Below the pieces are notes generated by a model. That model did no database searches, was not told the DNA's origin, and saw only the letters and a program-made list of their open reading frames with translations. Positions 52,201-64,000 of a DNA stretch of 64,000 bases are shown here, in pieces. The DNA is taken from the NCBI RefSeq assembly GCF_000524195.1, contig NW_020170391.1, positions 764,273-828,272 of the forward strand, in the 5' to 3' direction. This stretch comes from Echinococcus granulosus (taxonomy: Eukaryota > Platyhelminthes > Cestoda > Cyclophyllidea > Taeniidae). Each line of letters starts with the position of its first letter. Position 1 is the first letter of the stretch. The position numbers and the translations under genes were made by a program.

Positions 52201-55200
52201 TTGGCAAAAGTGATGTCGTAAGTTCGTGTGAATTGGGTCATCAAGTGATGAGCTGATTCACATTTGGCAAGCGAAAATAAAGTCGGGAATTTAAGGGTGT
52301 GCTTCTCTAGTCAAGGGCTATCAATTCTGCGCCTGACACCACGAATAAAGCAAGACAAAAAGCATGCCAAGACATGAGATGGGCACTTGTGGTAACGTCA
52401 TTCATCCTGGTATTCACTAAAGTGAGCTAAAGAGCCGCACTTTCTCATGCCTACCAGGCTTTACCAGTTCCCACTTTATCCTAGACATCCAAGAATTCTA
52501 AAATAATCTAAATGTAAAATGAAGGGACGGATTAATTTTTAAATATTTATCGTTACATAGCCGTATCGTTGTAGAGAGGAGACTTAAACTATCAAAAAAG
52601 GGATAAGTTGATATTCACAGAGTCAACACGTAATTTGGCTCCGCACACGTTACAGTGACAAGGTTTACTCTATCTTGGTAATGGGATTTCACCATGGATA
52701 ACATTAGTGCCTCGAAATTTCTTCAAAGTTGTGTTAACTTTAGTGATTTGAATATTCACCAAAATTGTTTTTTGAGCCCTCACAAATTCGTAAATTCGGC
52801 CAGAATTGTCTAATTATTTGGACCTTAAGAATGTCATTCGAATTCGATTTGGATTACATGAGGAAATCAGGCAATGCTGCATTAATCGAAATTAGCTTGA
52901 TTTCTTTTGATTCAAATTTCGTCATAAATATCCTTGCATTTAATTCGAAAGACTTTCTTCCACCCTCAAAGCATGCTAAGTCAGGCTTTTAAATAAAACA
53001 GTTTAATAATACCAATTGTTCAAAGTTTGCCCAAACTTCCACTAAATGGACCAATCAGGAATATGCAGATCTATGCTGATACCTGTAAGGAACCATGTAG
53101 TAACTGCTCTCCCTCCTTCTATGAAATGTAATTACAGCTCTACGTATGCATTGTGGATTTGACGGAACAGAAAGCGGAGATCATGGAACGGCGGCTATCA
53201 GTTGTGCCACAGCCCATAGACAGCGAAACTCCACCTCCGCCTCTCGAGAGGCGTCGAACCAGATCTATTTTGGAGAAGTGTGAGCCGAAGTCCGTAACGA
53301 CAGTGCAGTCCTCAATGGCCTCTGAGCGTCTCTCCTTCATCGCCCTTTTCGAGGGCTGCACGGGTATCACCCTGTCCGTTGGCACAATCGCCATAGGTGA
53401 GTACCATGTATGCATGCGAAAACAATTTCACTATGAAATTACTGACTGGGTCAGTTCAAGTGGTGTATAAATGATTTTGCTTATACATTTTAATAGGTCT
53501 GCCATCATATCAATTGCCTATTCTAATAACTTAAAATGCATGCTTCACTTTGAAGCGATTTTTAAGCGGAATCTTTTATAACCTTTTGAAATGTGGAACA
53601 TCTACAACATGCCCCCTTCATCTTCATGCTCATTTCGCCCAAAAGTAGCACTATTCAACCCATTAAATCCTGTATGGCACAGCGAGTAAAATACCTATTT
53701 CGGTCTTACACTAGCAGTTTTGTCAAGAAATTGCCTCTTACATTCACTCGCCCAAATTAAATAATTCACTAGTCTGTTTTTTTCCAGGACCTGTCATTCA
53801 AAAATTTGGATTTGTCTTCTCTGGTTGGGTGGTCCTCGTCTTGACGGGCATCAACGCGGTGTTGTCAGTGTTCCTACCCAACACCCGAGATCTATGGTAC
53901 AATCCGGCGGTCAAAGAGGGGAAGTCTCAGGAGTTTGACCAGGAGTCAAGAAGAAAGCTCCTCTCTGTCTCCCCTGCGAGCACGGACAACTCTCCAAATC
54001 CCTCCAGCCCTCTGCCAAAGAGGTCCTGCTGCCTTGCTCTCAGGCAGGTGAGAAGGGGGAATGGATGTAGTTCCGAAACTATTCACTCTGTAGCGTTTAG
54101 TTAACAAAATAATGGATAAGTCTAGATTGAGATATGGTACGAATTAATTATGAATAAATCTGAAATAAATGATCGGCCTGACAAGTGACAAACACTTTGC
54201 CGACTGAATGAATATGCGCCAAAGTCATTTGGAAAATCCTAGATGTATGAAAGAAGTGCAATTGTTAACTACATCAAAACGTATTTTTTGTTTTGCATCT
54301 CCGCACTAAATCTGTTTCAAAGAGTAAATCATTGTATTTTGATCACGACTGTAAAAGGATTGCTCCCTCTATTTATGACATCGCAAGTGCGTCTTTTAAT
54401 TAGCAAATATTGAGGGTTTTCGTGCAATTCCATCTAACCTATGAAGGAAAATAAGAGGGTAAATGTATTTCCAAGCTCCAAACATGCTTAGAAATGGCTG
54501 GTATTAAAACCTCCTCCCACGAATGTATTCATTTCCCTCGATTCGTGTGATACAGCTGCAAAAACTATGCAAATCAGATTTTTCGTAGTTACAAAATAAA
54601 CCAATTTAAAGAAATCCAAAATTACAAGAGTGTGGAGGGCATTCCAGGAAAATGTACCAACTTACCACCTTGAAACTTCTCCTTGATGTTATTTTTTCCC
54701 TCTAGAAATAAAGAGGTGCATCCCTTTTCAAGTAAGTTTAAAGCGGACTCATGTTGTAATTCACACCAAATCTACCTGCTTCTTTAGTTCACTTTAATTC
54801 GCAACCAAACTGGTGTACATTGTTAGTCATTTGATTCATTTATTTCCCAATGAAGGTCTACAGGTGCTACTGCTCGGGGTCAATAAAGTAAAAAGTCCTA
54901 TTGCCAAATGGGACATTTTTAAAGAAGAAGATTACTTTATATGAATAAATCAGATTATAAAACTCTGTCTTTTTTCGTTTTAAGCACTGTTAAATAGTGC
55001 ATAAACCTTGGGCTTCTAAATGATTTAGGTAAAAAGGTGGATTGTCGAGCCGTTGCAACACACAAAGCTAAAAAAGACACCAGGCAGGAGGTAAAGCTAT
55101 TGTACAATTTACATCGTATCAGGTCTGCAGGTGCTGATTGTCGAAAGTATTTCAGCTTTAAGGTAAACAGATTATAACTCTCCCTGGTGGGGATTGAAAA

Positions 55201-58200
55201 GAATTACATTTCTGCTGCATAAATAGCCTATCACAGCTGTGTGCACTTGCCAGGCTGTTTTGCACAGGATGCTATTCAAAAAGTTTATTTGAGAGAAGAA
55301 AAGTTTCCATTGCATATGAAGATGGCTACGCAGATTCGACCAAGGTTAGTGTGACAGTTTAAAGTAGCCGCAAGGCGTTCTCATATGTCATTAAAGGCGT
55401 AATTTGGAGTGTAGACTCGAAAGCAGTGAGGTAGAGCCTTGCATACATGTTTGAAAAGAAGTTAGTCAATGATGAATTTATTAGTACTGATTGTGTGAGG
55501 TTAAAATTGGTGAATGCATGGGAATTAGAACTTTATCGCATTAACTTCAACAATATTTTCACCCATCCATAATGCATTGCAGTACAGAAGGGGTATCAAA
55601 ATCCCTTTCTACGTAATGGTATAAAAAACGTCCTAGGCGCATCCTTTTTCAATTATCAATGATAAAACTGTTGGAGGCATGAAGGTAGATTAAAATGGGC
55701 GAATTCAGTGAGAGCTTTCTTATGGTATATAGGGTGAGCACAGGGTTCTTTTAATGTGAAAAGTGAAGTAGGCTCTAGTTGGGTAATTTGTAAAGATTAT
55801 TTGTGAACTTATTAAATCAGCTAGGCTTTCCAGCAGAGGCGGAAATATAGCTAGAGTTAGTTTTTAATCGCATACCTTTCTCTCTGTTTAGTGACTTCAT
55901 CCTCTGCAGCTTAGCATCTAAGCAAGTCGAAAAAGTTGGCAAAACATACTGGAATGATTCTCCAAATCACTGAAGCTTTGAGAACACATGTACTTCATTG
56001 TTCTTAGATGATATTTCACTTAAATATATCTTTTTATGCTTATTAGGCGTTCGCCTTTGTGACAGTGCCAATAATCATAGAGATCATCGCAAATTTGCTC
56101 GCTGGTATGGTTGCAATGACCGACATTCCCATCCTCAATCTCTACTTTATCGGCAATCCTTTCACAATGACAATTTCACAAGTCGGATTGGCCATGTAAG
56201 TGGTTTTAGTGACTAACTGAAGTCAGGCGATTGTAGGATTGTTCCGTGCACTGATTCATTTATGTTTTTTGCATTTGATGAGATGCATAAATACTCATTA
56301 TAAATAATCATGTAATGATCACATTTATTCCACCATTTCGGGAATTGATTAAATCTGAGCCACAGATATATTTGCTAGTTACTTTGTTACTACCGTCACC
56401 CTAATTCACTCTCAGCGAATCGGTCTGCGCGATAACGCGAGTTTGCTGAAGCGGTCATGGTCTCGTTTACCTGAATATACATTTCATAATTTCTTGGTCA
56501 TACCCGCGAAGCCACAAGACGTAAGTTTTCAGTGAAAGTTTAGCTACACCTAAGTGAATCATAGGGATTTGCCTACCCATATAGTTTCACTCGATGAAGT
56601 AATTAATTTTTTGGATAAATTCGATTCCCTTCATATTCATCTGCCCACTTATTCTTGTTTACTTGGGAATTTTCATGCTAGCTCCTTTTCACTCGAAACG
56701 ATGACCTTTGTCAATTGGATCTGCACAGCTTCTGGTGTGCCTCATTTACAAATCCCCACAAAGCATATATTTTTAAAAACATGATCACAAATCGTTACTG
56801 ATGGGAAAAAATAAGACTACAAAGGGGTTTCATGGAATCTAAATAAAGTATGTCTCTTTTCTAAATGTCATGCTCATGTTGGTACTTTTGTTTAACGGGC
56901 AATTGGAATTTGAAAAAGATGGGAATTTACTTTAATGATCAAATGAAGACTAGACACAGGAGTGCCTCTACTGCAAGACAATGGTGGGTGGTGGGTGCAG
57001 CAGGAGAGAAGGTGACGCAGCTCTCAACCTGTCACTTGATCAGAAGGTTTTGTGGGTTTTTTGGGTGCTTCTTTCAACAATAGCTTGTCGTAACTTGCAA
57101 GGACTTGCAAAGTAGCATGTTTTACACAGGTTGTGAAGTAATGTGTCACTATCAAAGTGGTGTATTTTAGTGTGGTCTACGCTGCTTCACCCTTATTTTA
57201 AAACATCACTCCATGTAGTGTTTTCTGAGCCGAATTTAACTAGATTCCAAAGCTGCAGAAGATAGTCTCTCATCAAATACACTGTAAGGACTTTTGAGGA
57301 CTGACAATGTGCGGTAGTAGAACTTACCGTACAGAAATGGTTTAAGCCAATCGAGTGACTCTAGTGAGACATCACTCAAAGATTAATTCACTACGGCTCA
57401 TTCCTGATAATAACGGAGAATTATTTGTTTCACAAGAAAGCTCTTCTGTAGTTATTTTATTGCGTCATAAAAGGTAAAATGAAACTACTTCGTCAGCCTA
57501 TAGTGTTTGTTCACTTTCTTATCTCTGGCAGTGGTCTTTCTAAAAAGCCTAATCTTAGACGTAAGTAAATACGCAACGGAAAATGATGATGGCAGTCGTA
57601 CATTTACAGAGGGTCACTTACTGCGGTTCAGTTGATATGGCTTCTAATGTTCTGTTGCTTTCATTATGATATTCAGAATGTATCCGCATTCCTACATATT
57701 CCTTCGCCTTTCAAGTAAATCCCATCTGTAAGAACTAGAGTTTGGACGCATTTTGCAATTGCGACCGCCTTTATGATTTCCAAGTGGCTGATTTTGGTGC
57801 CTTCTAAATCGGATGAACTTATTTTCAGCCAAAGCCCCCAAATAAATAAATAGGAATATTTTGACGCCCTCAAACATTTACATTTCCATCCCAATATATT
57901 TAGCTGTTGTCACCAATGGCATTTGCGAGATTACAGCTAATTGCCTCTAATAAGATATAAAAATGCAGGCTAAAATACCGACTTCTGTCTAATCATGTGC
58001 TCGGTAGATTATTTCCCGCTTCTGTGTTAGATATAGGGAAGAGGAGGTAACGAGTTCCGTCGCTGTCCCGCCATTAATGTGCGCATCTTTGGCTTTCAAT
58101 TGTCATTTTTTCATGTATCTCAAAGATAGGTGAGTTTTGAGTTGATTTTTAATAATACGAATACCAATATGAATATGAAAGCAATCCAGAAATTGCGCCG

Positions 58201-61200
58201 GCAAATCTAGGATCCTATTAAGCAAAGGCGGCTTCTCAAGTCAAAATACTTTTGAAGGAAGAAATTACCTGTTAATTTTACTTCCAAACTGCTATGAATA
58301 AGTTATAAGTCAAAATAAGATAAAGGCTCCTCTGCAGTACACGCCATTAATAATAAATAAAAATGATTTAATAAATACGGAACTGAAATATAAAACCTGG
58401 TATCCTGTTATCTTCAAAGTACACATGCCTTAATATGTTTTATACCTATTTCAAACCATTTCAGTACATAGCATGCATTATGCCGTCTTCCAACCTTGTT
58501 AAGATTGCTATTTCTGGAGGATAGGTAATAGGAAACAGGAATTATGCTCCTCTTTCTGTACATCTTTCCCCTCATTCTTCATTCCACTTGCACTGCACTC
58601 AGAGAACACACAGAAAGACGGTAGGAGATTAGAATATTCTCCAGCACCCCTCTGAGAGTATGAGAAATCTGTGTTAAGGTGTGAACCCTTACCAAATGGT
58701 GCAATACTAGACCTTAATGGAATTTGAAGATTTTTCTGTTCGTAAATGAGGCAAGTATATTTCCGACGAACATGCATTCACTTTTCAATGTTTAAAAATG
58801 CGGAACATCATTATTGTTACATTTGCATAGCAGGCACCAATGCTACCGTCCTCAATTTATTCACTGGAAGTCAGTTTAACATATTCAAATTCAAGTATGT
58901 CTAATCAATTTGTGATCTTAAATGCGCACTTAGCGATGTACCTAGTAATGATCAGCGATCCTATTTTCGAAGTCATTCACCTTTTGTTTCAGTGGGCTAC
59001 GAACCATCGGGTGTTCAATTGCTTCTGGCCTCTTCGTGCTTTTCAACATGTTCTACTTGCAGCCCAGACTGGCCACACCAAACGCCCCGGCACTCGAGAC
59101 GTCCAAAGCGTCCACCAGCGAGGGTGACGTCCTATGTCTCACTGGCGCCGAAGTTGCCGCTGAGAAGAAAGTAAAGATCCTAGAGGCTCGGCGCATCATA
59201 CTTTTCAGCCTTGGCGGCATCTTCCTTGTCATGGCTGTGAGTCGGTTCTTCTACGGGCTCTCGAGTAACTTCAGCAAACCCACATGTTTCGTTCTGCTCT
59301 TCATTGGTAAGGTTACTCTCCTCCTGATTATACTCTATCCAACATTGTTGCTTGTTATTCGAACTCTTTCATATATTGAACAGGTTAGATAAAATTTTAT
59401 CGTTTAAACTATCGTCGATTACGAGTAAGAAACCAGGTTTTATGTCACGATGATGCTAGTTCGCTTTTAGCAAGCAGCGAAGATAATCACAAAAGAAAAG
59501 CAGCACAAGTCGCTGAATGTGCAACTTTCTAATTATAATTAACGAGTAAATTCGTGTCTTCACAACTATAACTTATCACTCCGTACATACTTCCCTCTTC
59601 CCCTAATGAGTTAAGGTGGCAACGATGAGTGCATTTAGTACAAAATGGCTTTTAGCATCATTTAATCTTGATTGGCAATGATTTGAGTAACTGGGTGACA
59701 AGGGGACCGCTTTGTCTCAGATTACCGTAGTTCGAATTCACCTTATTAGTGCACCCTGAGCGGTGTTTAAACCAAATTCTCAGGAAGATATTTAGTGCCC
59801 ACTTTCCAAGTCAAAAGTGATCATGGACTCCTATGTTAGCCTTTGTTATTTTTGTGTTCCTTCATCATTTATTCCCTTTTGTTTTATATGTTCAGGCATG
59901 ACTTTGAACGCCTTCCAGTTTTATGGACCTCTCGCACGAGCTCTTCTATCGGGTTTGGTAACGTGTGAAGTGCAAGGTAAGTCAAGTCAAGAAAGGTCAG
60001 AAGTTGTTTTTTCCTAATCCACAACAATACAGCAAGTAAGTCCTCGGAGTTCGGATAAGAGAATTTGTCTTCTGTTATTTATGCAATTTATCAATCCCAG
60101 TGGGAAGTCGAATTCAAACAACTCTTTGCACATAAATGACTTTTTATGAAATCCCTATCAAAGCCTAACTTGCATTATTGAACTAAACTTCTTTTAAATG
60201 CAAAGCGAACAGTTGTTTATTTCAGTTACTTATTATACTTAAAGCGGTTATTCGCTTCTGCCATACTTGCTTTTAATCGTCAAGGTCTCCTGTATGCACT
60301 TGTTGGCTTCGCCGATGCGCTGGGTTCGTTCATCGGCTCGACTGCGTTGCCAGCACTGTTTGCTACGACGGTTTTTATGAATGCCGGCTTTGTGTTTCAC
60401 ATGGGAGCCCTCATCCTCGCTCTCGCTTTTGTGCTCACCGCGTATGTTGGAAATTATCATTAGCTTAACTTTATAGTTGTACTTATTTTACTTCAATAGA
60501 AAGTGTGACTTCTTTATCAACCCACCACCCAAAGCAGTTACTAAGTTTTTGTGTTAACTCAATCGAAAGCGCTTCATATGTTTCATTGAGTTATAAGCAT
60601 TTCCTTCAAGTATGTACTTTGTATCTGCTGTGACCTACATAGTAATGGTAATTTGTAATGGATACAAGAATGGGATTCCAATAAGTTAATTAGTCAGTCA
60701 AATGAAAAAAACGGGGTAGAAAAAAAGAACTGCACGCGAGACAGCCTCATCCCCACCTGGTACCATCGTAGCACACGCAAACAATTTGGAGCTTGTTTTT
60801 TTTCTCGCTGGTGTACAACAGCGTGGCCTATGACTAACCGCTTTCGGCGCGTCTTGAGTCATCGCGGGTCTTTTCCGTGCCTTCTAAGCGTCGTCACACT
60901 CCCATGTCGGAATGCGAATGTGCTACAGGACTTTTCCAATTCACCTCTCCGACGTGTCCATATCTTGCTCATGCATAATTATAGTTGGCTCTCTTCCTAG
61001 CATCTTGGTAGGAGAGTATTAGTCAACTCTCCAACAGATCAGTCGTAGGGAAGTGGCTTGTGTGCCTCCTGAATGCAACCCTCCCTTGCCGACAGTGGGA
61101 AAGGAGAGCGTACTTCTTGCGTTGGTGCAGCATTTCTTCCGAGTTTTTCATTTTTCTACATCTATTAGGTGTAATGTTTTTAACTTTAGTATTCATTCCC

Positions 61201-62053
61201 ATCAAGATTTAAACGGGCAATTCATGCTACTCGACGATAAACGAAGTCCTTCAGCAAAGCGCTTCCCAGATCCTCCAGCTTCCTGACATTGCTGCATCTT
61301 CTTGTAAAATGCCCAAAAAGTGTATTAAAATGTAAAAATTTGAACTTGGTAAAATGCTACCACATTCATGAATACGTTTCACTGAGTTTTCGAGTTATAT
61401 TTAGGTTCCATTTGTATTAACCATTATAAATAGCAGTTGATATTGTGTACAGTTAAGAGAACAGCCACTTCCATATAATTCAAAGAATCTTTTCAGCATA
61501 ATATTATTAGCCCACAACCTTACTCTATAAATAATGAGTAGTTGCAGAAGTTTTTCGACTTCACGATTATTGAAAGCTCGACTGAACTACTGTGTCCTAA
61601 TGCCGCCTTGGGGCCTCGTTCGGTCCCATTTGATCCACTTTGCTTCGACAGGGGTGTTAGTAAAATCGTACTATCGTTACTCAAAGTAACAGATAAACTT
61701 GTATTCATCTGCTTATTAGTGAATTTTTTGTGATTCAATCGAATGACTTTCTGTTTTACTTACTAAGATTACGAAAAGACCAGTTTGTTTGTCTCATACT
61801 TATACAAAACTCTTTCAGATGCGTTTAATTAATCATCACCCATAAAAAGATGGGAACCTTAGGAAATATTTTTTTGCTAGCTATTTTTCAAGATCTATTT
61901 GTAAAGTCTGTTTTCTTACATCTTTGCACCGATCTTACCAGTAATCTTTAATTTGCCCGCCTTTATTTACTACACCAGGTTATACCTCACAGCTTCTTAT
62001 TTTTACATTTCAGCATTAACATATACCTTCTCCTTTATGGAAAGTACAAGTGA
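40136..62053 (+). CDS. SLC46-type major facilitator transporter (gene model)
   Basis: Twelve-helix membrane carrier resembling SLC46 (proton-coupled folate/heme transporter family). The substrate cannot be assigned. Exons: 40136-40239, 44947-45152, 52016-52113, 53138-53396, 53788-54047, 56047-56195, 58993-59306, 59896-59976, 60285-60441, 62014-62053. All nine junctions agree in phase and the total is 1668 bases, 555 residues plus stop. TM1 is about 5-26. TM2 and TM3 flank the MFS loop motif GFISDRFGRK (77-86). TM4 is in exon 3. RLSFIALFEGCTGI (exon 4) matches the SLC46 'ALLEG' segment before TM5. TM6 starts exon 5, followed by a long central loop rich in Ser, Pro and Lys. TM7 (exon 6) leads to SLC46-like LYFIGNPFTMTISQVGLA. 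Exons 7-10 give TM8-TM12. It is longer than typical family members (about 450-500) because of inserts in exons 4, 5 and 7. The introns, up to 6.9 kb, hold no other gene I can support. Confidence 0.88.
44947..45152 (+). CDS. transporter exon 2: TM2, MFS motif, TM3
   Basis: Acceptor GGTCTCTTGCAG|GTC and donor AACG|GTAAGT. High-GC codons contrast with the AT-rich introns. Encodes TM2 (VATTMSFVSGIVGLFTIVPL), the conserved loop GFISDRFGRK and TM3 (CGLLIAYTGFAIEAVL). Confidence 0.93.
52016..52113 (+). CDS. transporter exon 3: TM4
   Basis: Acceptor CCTCTTTTTTAG|CTC and donor CTCAG|GTAACA. Entering phase 1 and leaving phase 0 bridges exons 2 and 4 exactly. Encodes LNLPLWILIFATLPSSILG and a Gly-rich GLYGIMTQ, matching the SLC46 TM4 pattern. 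Confidence 0.88.
53138..53396 (+). CDS. transporter exon 4: cytoplasmic insert and TM5
   Basis: Acceptor AATTACAG|CTC and donor CATAG|GTGAGT. LYVCIVDLTEQ is followed by an insert of about 45 residues rich in Pro, Arg and Ser (including a PPPP-LERRR stretch), then ASERLSFIALFEGC and TM5. The insert is absent from typical SLC46 proteins and probably faces the cytoplasm. Confidence 0.9.
53788..54047 (+). CDS. transporter exon 5: TM6 and central loop
   Basis: Acceptor TTTTTTTCCAG|GACC and donor AGGCAG|GTGAGA. Encodes TM6 (FVFSGWVVLVLTGINAVLSV), then LPNTRDLWYNP and about 50 hydrophilic residues rich in Ser and Lys, the central cytoplasmic loop between the two six-helix halves. Confidence 0.9.
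56047..56195 (+). CDS. transporter exon 6: TM7
   Basis: Acceptor TGCTTATTAG|GCG, phase 0, and donor GCCAT|GTAAGT, phase 2. Encodes AFAFVTVPIIIEIIANLLAG and the SLC46-like LYFIGNPF and TISQVGLA segment leading to TM8. Confidence 0.88.
58993..59306 (+). CDS. transporter exon 7: TM8, loop, TM9 and start of TM10
   Basis: Acceptor TTTTGTTTCAG|TGGG and donor CATTG|GTAAGG, phase 1. Encodes TM8 (IGCSIASGLFVLFNMFYL), a loop of about 50 residues rich in Ala, Ser and Glu that is longer than usual, TM9 (IILFSLGGIFLVMAVSRFF) and the start of TM10. Confidence 0.9.
59896..59976 (+). CDS. transporter exon 8: TM10 end and conserved loop
   Basis: Acceptor ATATGTTCAG|GCA and donor TGCAAG|GTAAGT, both phase 1. 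The peptide ARALLSGLVTCEVQG resembles the SLC46 segment before TM11, where 'S(K/G)LV..(D/E)EQG' is usual. Confidence 0.87.
60285..60441 (+). CDS. transporter exon 9: TM11 and TM12
   Basis: Acceptor AATCGTCAAG|GTC and donor CACCGC|GTATGT, phase 2. Encodes LLYALVGFADALGSFIGS (the family's 'LFSL.G..EAL' helix) and FVFHMGALILALAFVLTA. Read-through would stop after seven more residues (TAG near 60462), so a retained intron would still give a nearly complete protein. Confidence 0.9.
62014..62053 (+). CDS. transporter exon 10: C-terminal tail
   Basis: Acceptor TTTTTACATTTCAG|CATT, phase 2, adding INIYLLLYGKYK and TGA at 62051-62053. It completes TM12 with a short charged tail. Chosen because phase and acceptor fit and a poly(A) signal follows. 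Confidence 0.75.
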
Positions 62054-62184
62054 ATGCCTCTAAATTCCGACAGCTCTTGTGCTCAACTTCCACAGAAAAG
62101 TGGCAACCGCTCATACATCATCGCAATTATATGAGGGAGAGACTACTTTATTTTGTTTTTCGCCACTTGCAACTCGATGTCAGC

Positions 62185-62190
62185 AATAAA
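62185..62190 (+). terminator. poly(A) signal of the transporter gene
   Basis: AATAAA about 130 bases after the stop at 62053. It supports 62014-62053 as the last exon. The 135-codon frame from 62050 would then be 3' UTR and downstream DNA. Confidence 0.6.
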
Positions 62191-64000
62191 GGAGTTGTGC
62201 ATTATTTATTAAAAGGGGCTTTTTTGTTCTTTTCGTTGAGGTCTAGGCAAAAGTATGGGCTAAGACTTCGGCTAGTCACTGTAACAGCCAAAATTCTTCA
62301 AAGACATTGTGCCTATTTTCGCCTTGAGAAGCAGTCGATTTGTCAATTCGTCACCCGTTATCTCGATAGAATATCAGAACACCAGTTTTTATCTCATCAA
62401 CGCACAAATAGCCCAGTGAATTTTCTCAGAGGAAGAAATTGTGGCCATCTTGAGTGACGCCTGGGTCGAAATGTTAATGTAAGTAGGTTGCATAAAATTT
62501 GGAGGTGACTTCCCCTTCTAAGCTAATTTTGTAGCTTTATCGACTACACTCCCTAATTTTGCATATCTTGGCCTAGGGTCCAAACTTAGTTACCATGGTG
62601 GTCTCAATGAAGGGACCTCTTTCCTTCCATACTTTACCCATTTCAGCGGCTAAAAATGGGAGGAGTGTGTTGTACTCAGATAGCCAATTGACCCACTAAT
62701 ATGTAGACCCACACATACGGAGGGCACGGGCATGGACGTCGGCAGGGCAAGTCTCGGCATGCCTCTGCACTTCCCCTGTGACCTTCAGCGTACTTGTTGG
62801 CGCCTGAATCCTGTCCACCTGGGACATCAACGCTGCATTTGAGGCAATCAGCCCAACGTCGCACGACTATAGTATCTGCTGTAAATCGAAGAAAATTTTC
62901 ATCGTTAGCAGGTGTTAGTAAATTTCGGCGTTCTTAAATGGCTCAGTAACGCAAAGTGATGCTTACTGGAGAGGTAAACTCAATGCACCTGCATCGGGCT
63001 GGCCAAAGTCCGCAAACTTTATTTTGTTCAATTTGTGAGAACTCCTTCCTAGTGAACCAATGGATAAGGATCGACTAATTTATTTACTAAGACGTCCATT
63101 AGCCAATTACTGACTACATTTCTGTTTATACACCTCAACTAAACTTGCTTCTTACTCTCCCAGGATGTAAAAGGATGCTCATGAAAATAACCGTCCCTAT
63201 TTTTCCACCCAAACATATATTGCCCGAGATATTTCCACTTTACGTGCGTTGCTTTATTGCACGTATGAAGATTTGTTTGATGTCAGAAATAATTGGGTTG
63301 GTTTGTTGACTTTTTGGGCAAACAAAAGCTTCACCGCACAAGCTTTGCATGCAGAAATACTGACTTGCAGTCCGTTGCGTGTGTTTCGTTCGTGTTTACC
63401 CAACTTAAAAGCGCATTTCCACCATGCTTCAATAGCAGACACACCCAAACTGGCTTTCCCAGTACCTCGAATGTTCGCCATTGTCTGAATTCCCAAGTCA
63501 GTAAAGAAAACATTAATGTATTTAAAGAGGACTTCCCTTCGGATAGCGAAAAAGCCTGGACTATCTACTGGAGTGAGCGTTTATTCGCGCCCAGACTGGT
63601 GTGATGCATTAAGAGTTCTAAAGTCAAAAACCAGTAGAAATGAAAATGCGTCAGGGCTAATGGGCGAAGAGAGGCGGAGTAATGCTTTGAGTATAAAATA
63701 TAAAGTTGAGTACAAGGAGATGATGAAGGCTGGTAAGTAGGAAATGATAGGGTTTGGAGGAGAAAGGCAAGATAAACGCACTTGTAAACTTGTACATACT
63801 TACATACAATTACTTTTATATTTGTATATATTGACCCTGTTTGACTCGATCAGGAGGGGTTAGGTCTGGCGACTGTAGATGATAATGGCAAAGCTCATTT
63901 TCGGAGCTGGCAAGTTGCATAATGATAGTGAAGATAGCCATTGATGAAGATAACCTGTATAGCCGAGTGGTGAGAAAAGAAAGTATTCCTTGGGGCTGGA
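62191..64000. other. 3' spacer with a GC-rich, possibly repeat-derived patch
   Basis: No gene supported. A GC-rich patch at 62676-62864 has a Cys- and Arg-rich minus-strand frame (62 codons) ending in a hydrophobic stretch. Its composition differs from the surrounding DNA and suggests a decayed dispersed element. The last 500 bases hold a plus-strand frame (63516-63740, basic, Lys/Arg/Ser-rich) that I do not recognise and that might be repeat-derived. Confidence 0.4.

Noticed and set aside
62050..62457. 135-codon frame after the transporter
   Set aside because: It starts with GTG at the transporter stop and runs through the poly(A) signal. No domain. Best read as 3' UTR and spacer.
1..64000. 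tRNA, rRNA, CRISPR or bacterial-type operon features
   Set aside because: No tRNA T-arm consensus in a foldable setting, no rRNA-like block and no regularly spaced repeats were seen. The gene structures are eukaryotic.

Overview
The window looks like gene-poor nuclear DNA from an animal. The features pointing that way are intron-rich genes with GT-AG introns, long AT-rich spacers, and three recognisable metazoan families: a hunchback-type zinc-finger regulator, a rhodopsin-type receptor and an SLC46-type transporter. A parasitic flatworm, perhaps a tapeworm, is my best guess. The reasons are introns of widely mixed length, lineage-divergent receptor and transporter sequences, and a compact eight-finger hunchback. 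No single sequence feature proves this.

Layout. 1-14 kb is mostly unannotatable AT-rich DNA, with one candidate minus-strand exon (2320-2575) and a GC-richer, CCAAT-containing block near 4.3-4.6 kb. 14098-15357 (+) is an intronless 419-residue GPCR with several non-canonical class A positions. 15.4-24.1 kb shows no gene. 24271 to about 31012, possibly to 32952 (-), is a hunchback homologue whose reading frame I rebuilt from splice signals in five exons plus one weaker 5' exon. It has six clustered C2H2 fingers, a proline-rich linker with a VLDLS motif, and two C-terminal fingers. 33-40.1 kb is its 5' flank, with GC-rich islands and a perfect 20-bp palindrome. 40136-62053 (+) is a ten-exon major facilitator transporter of SLC46 (folate/heme transporter-like) type. 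All splice phases agree and the total is exactly 555 codons plus stop. 62.2-64 kb is spacer, with a GC-rich patch that may be a decayed repeat.

The three main genes have unrelated roles (signalling receptor, developmental transcription factor, membrane transport), and nothing suggests they act in one pathway. All exon boundaries are inferred from donor and acceptor signals, frame continuity and protein similarity judged by eye, without transcript data. No new multi-gene system was found. The most interesting points are the odd GPCR (expanded intracellular loop 2, Cys-rich loop 1, NFFIY in place of NPxxY), the overlapping uORF before it, and the palindrome and GC-rich modules around hunchback.
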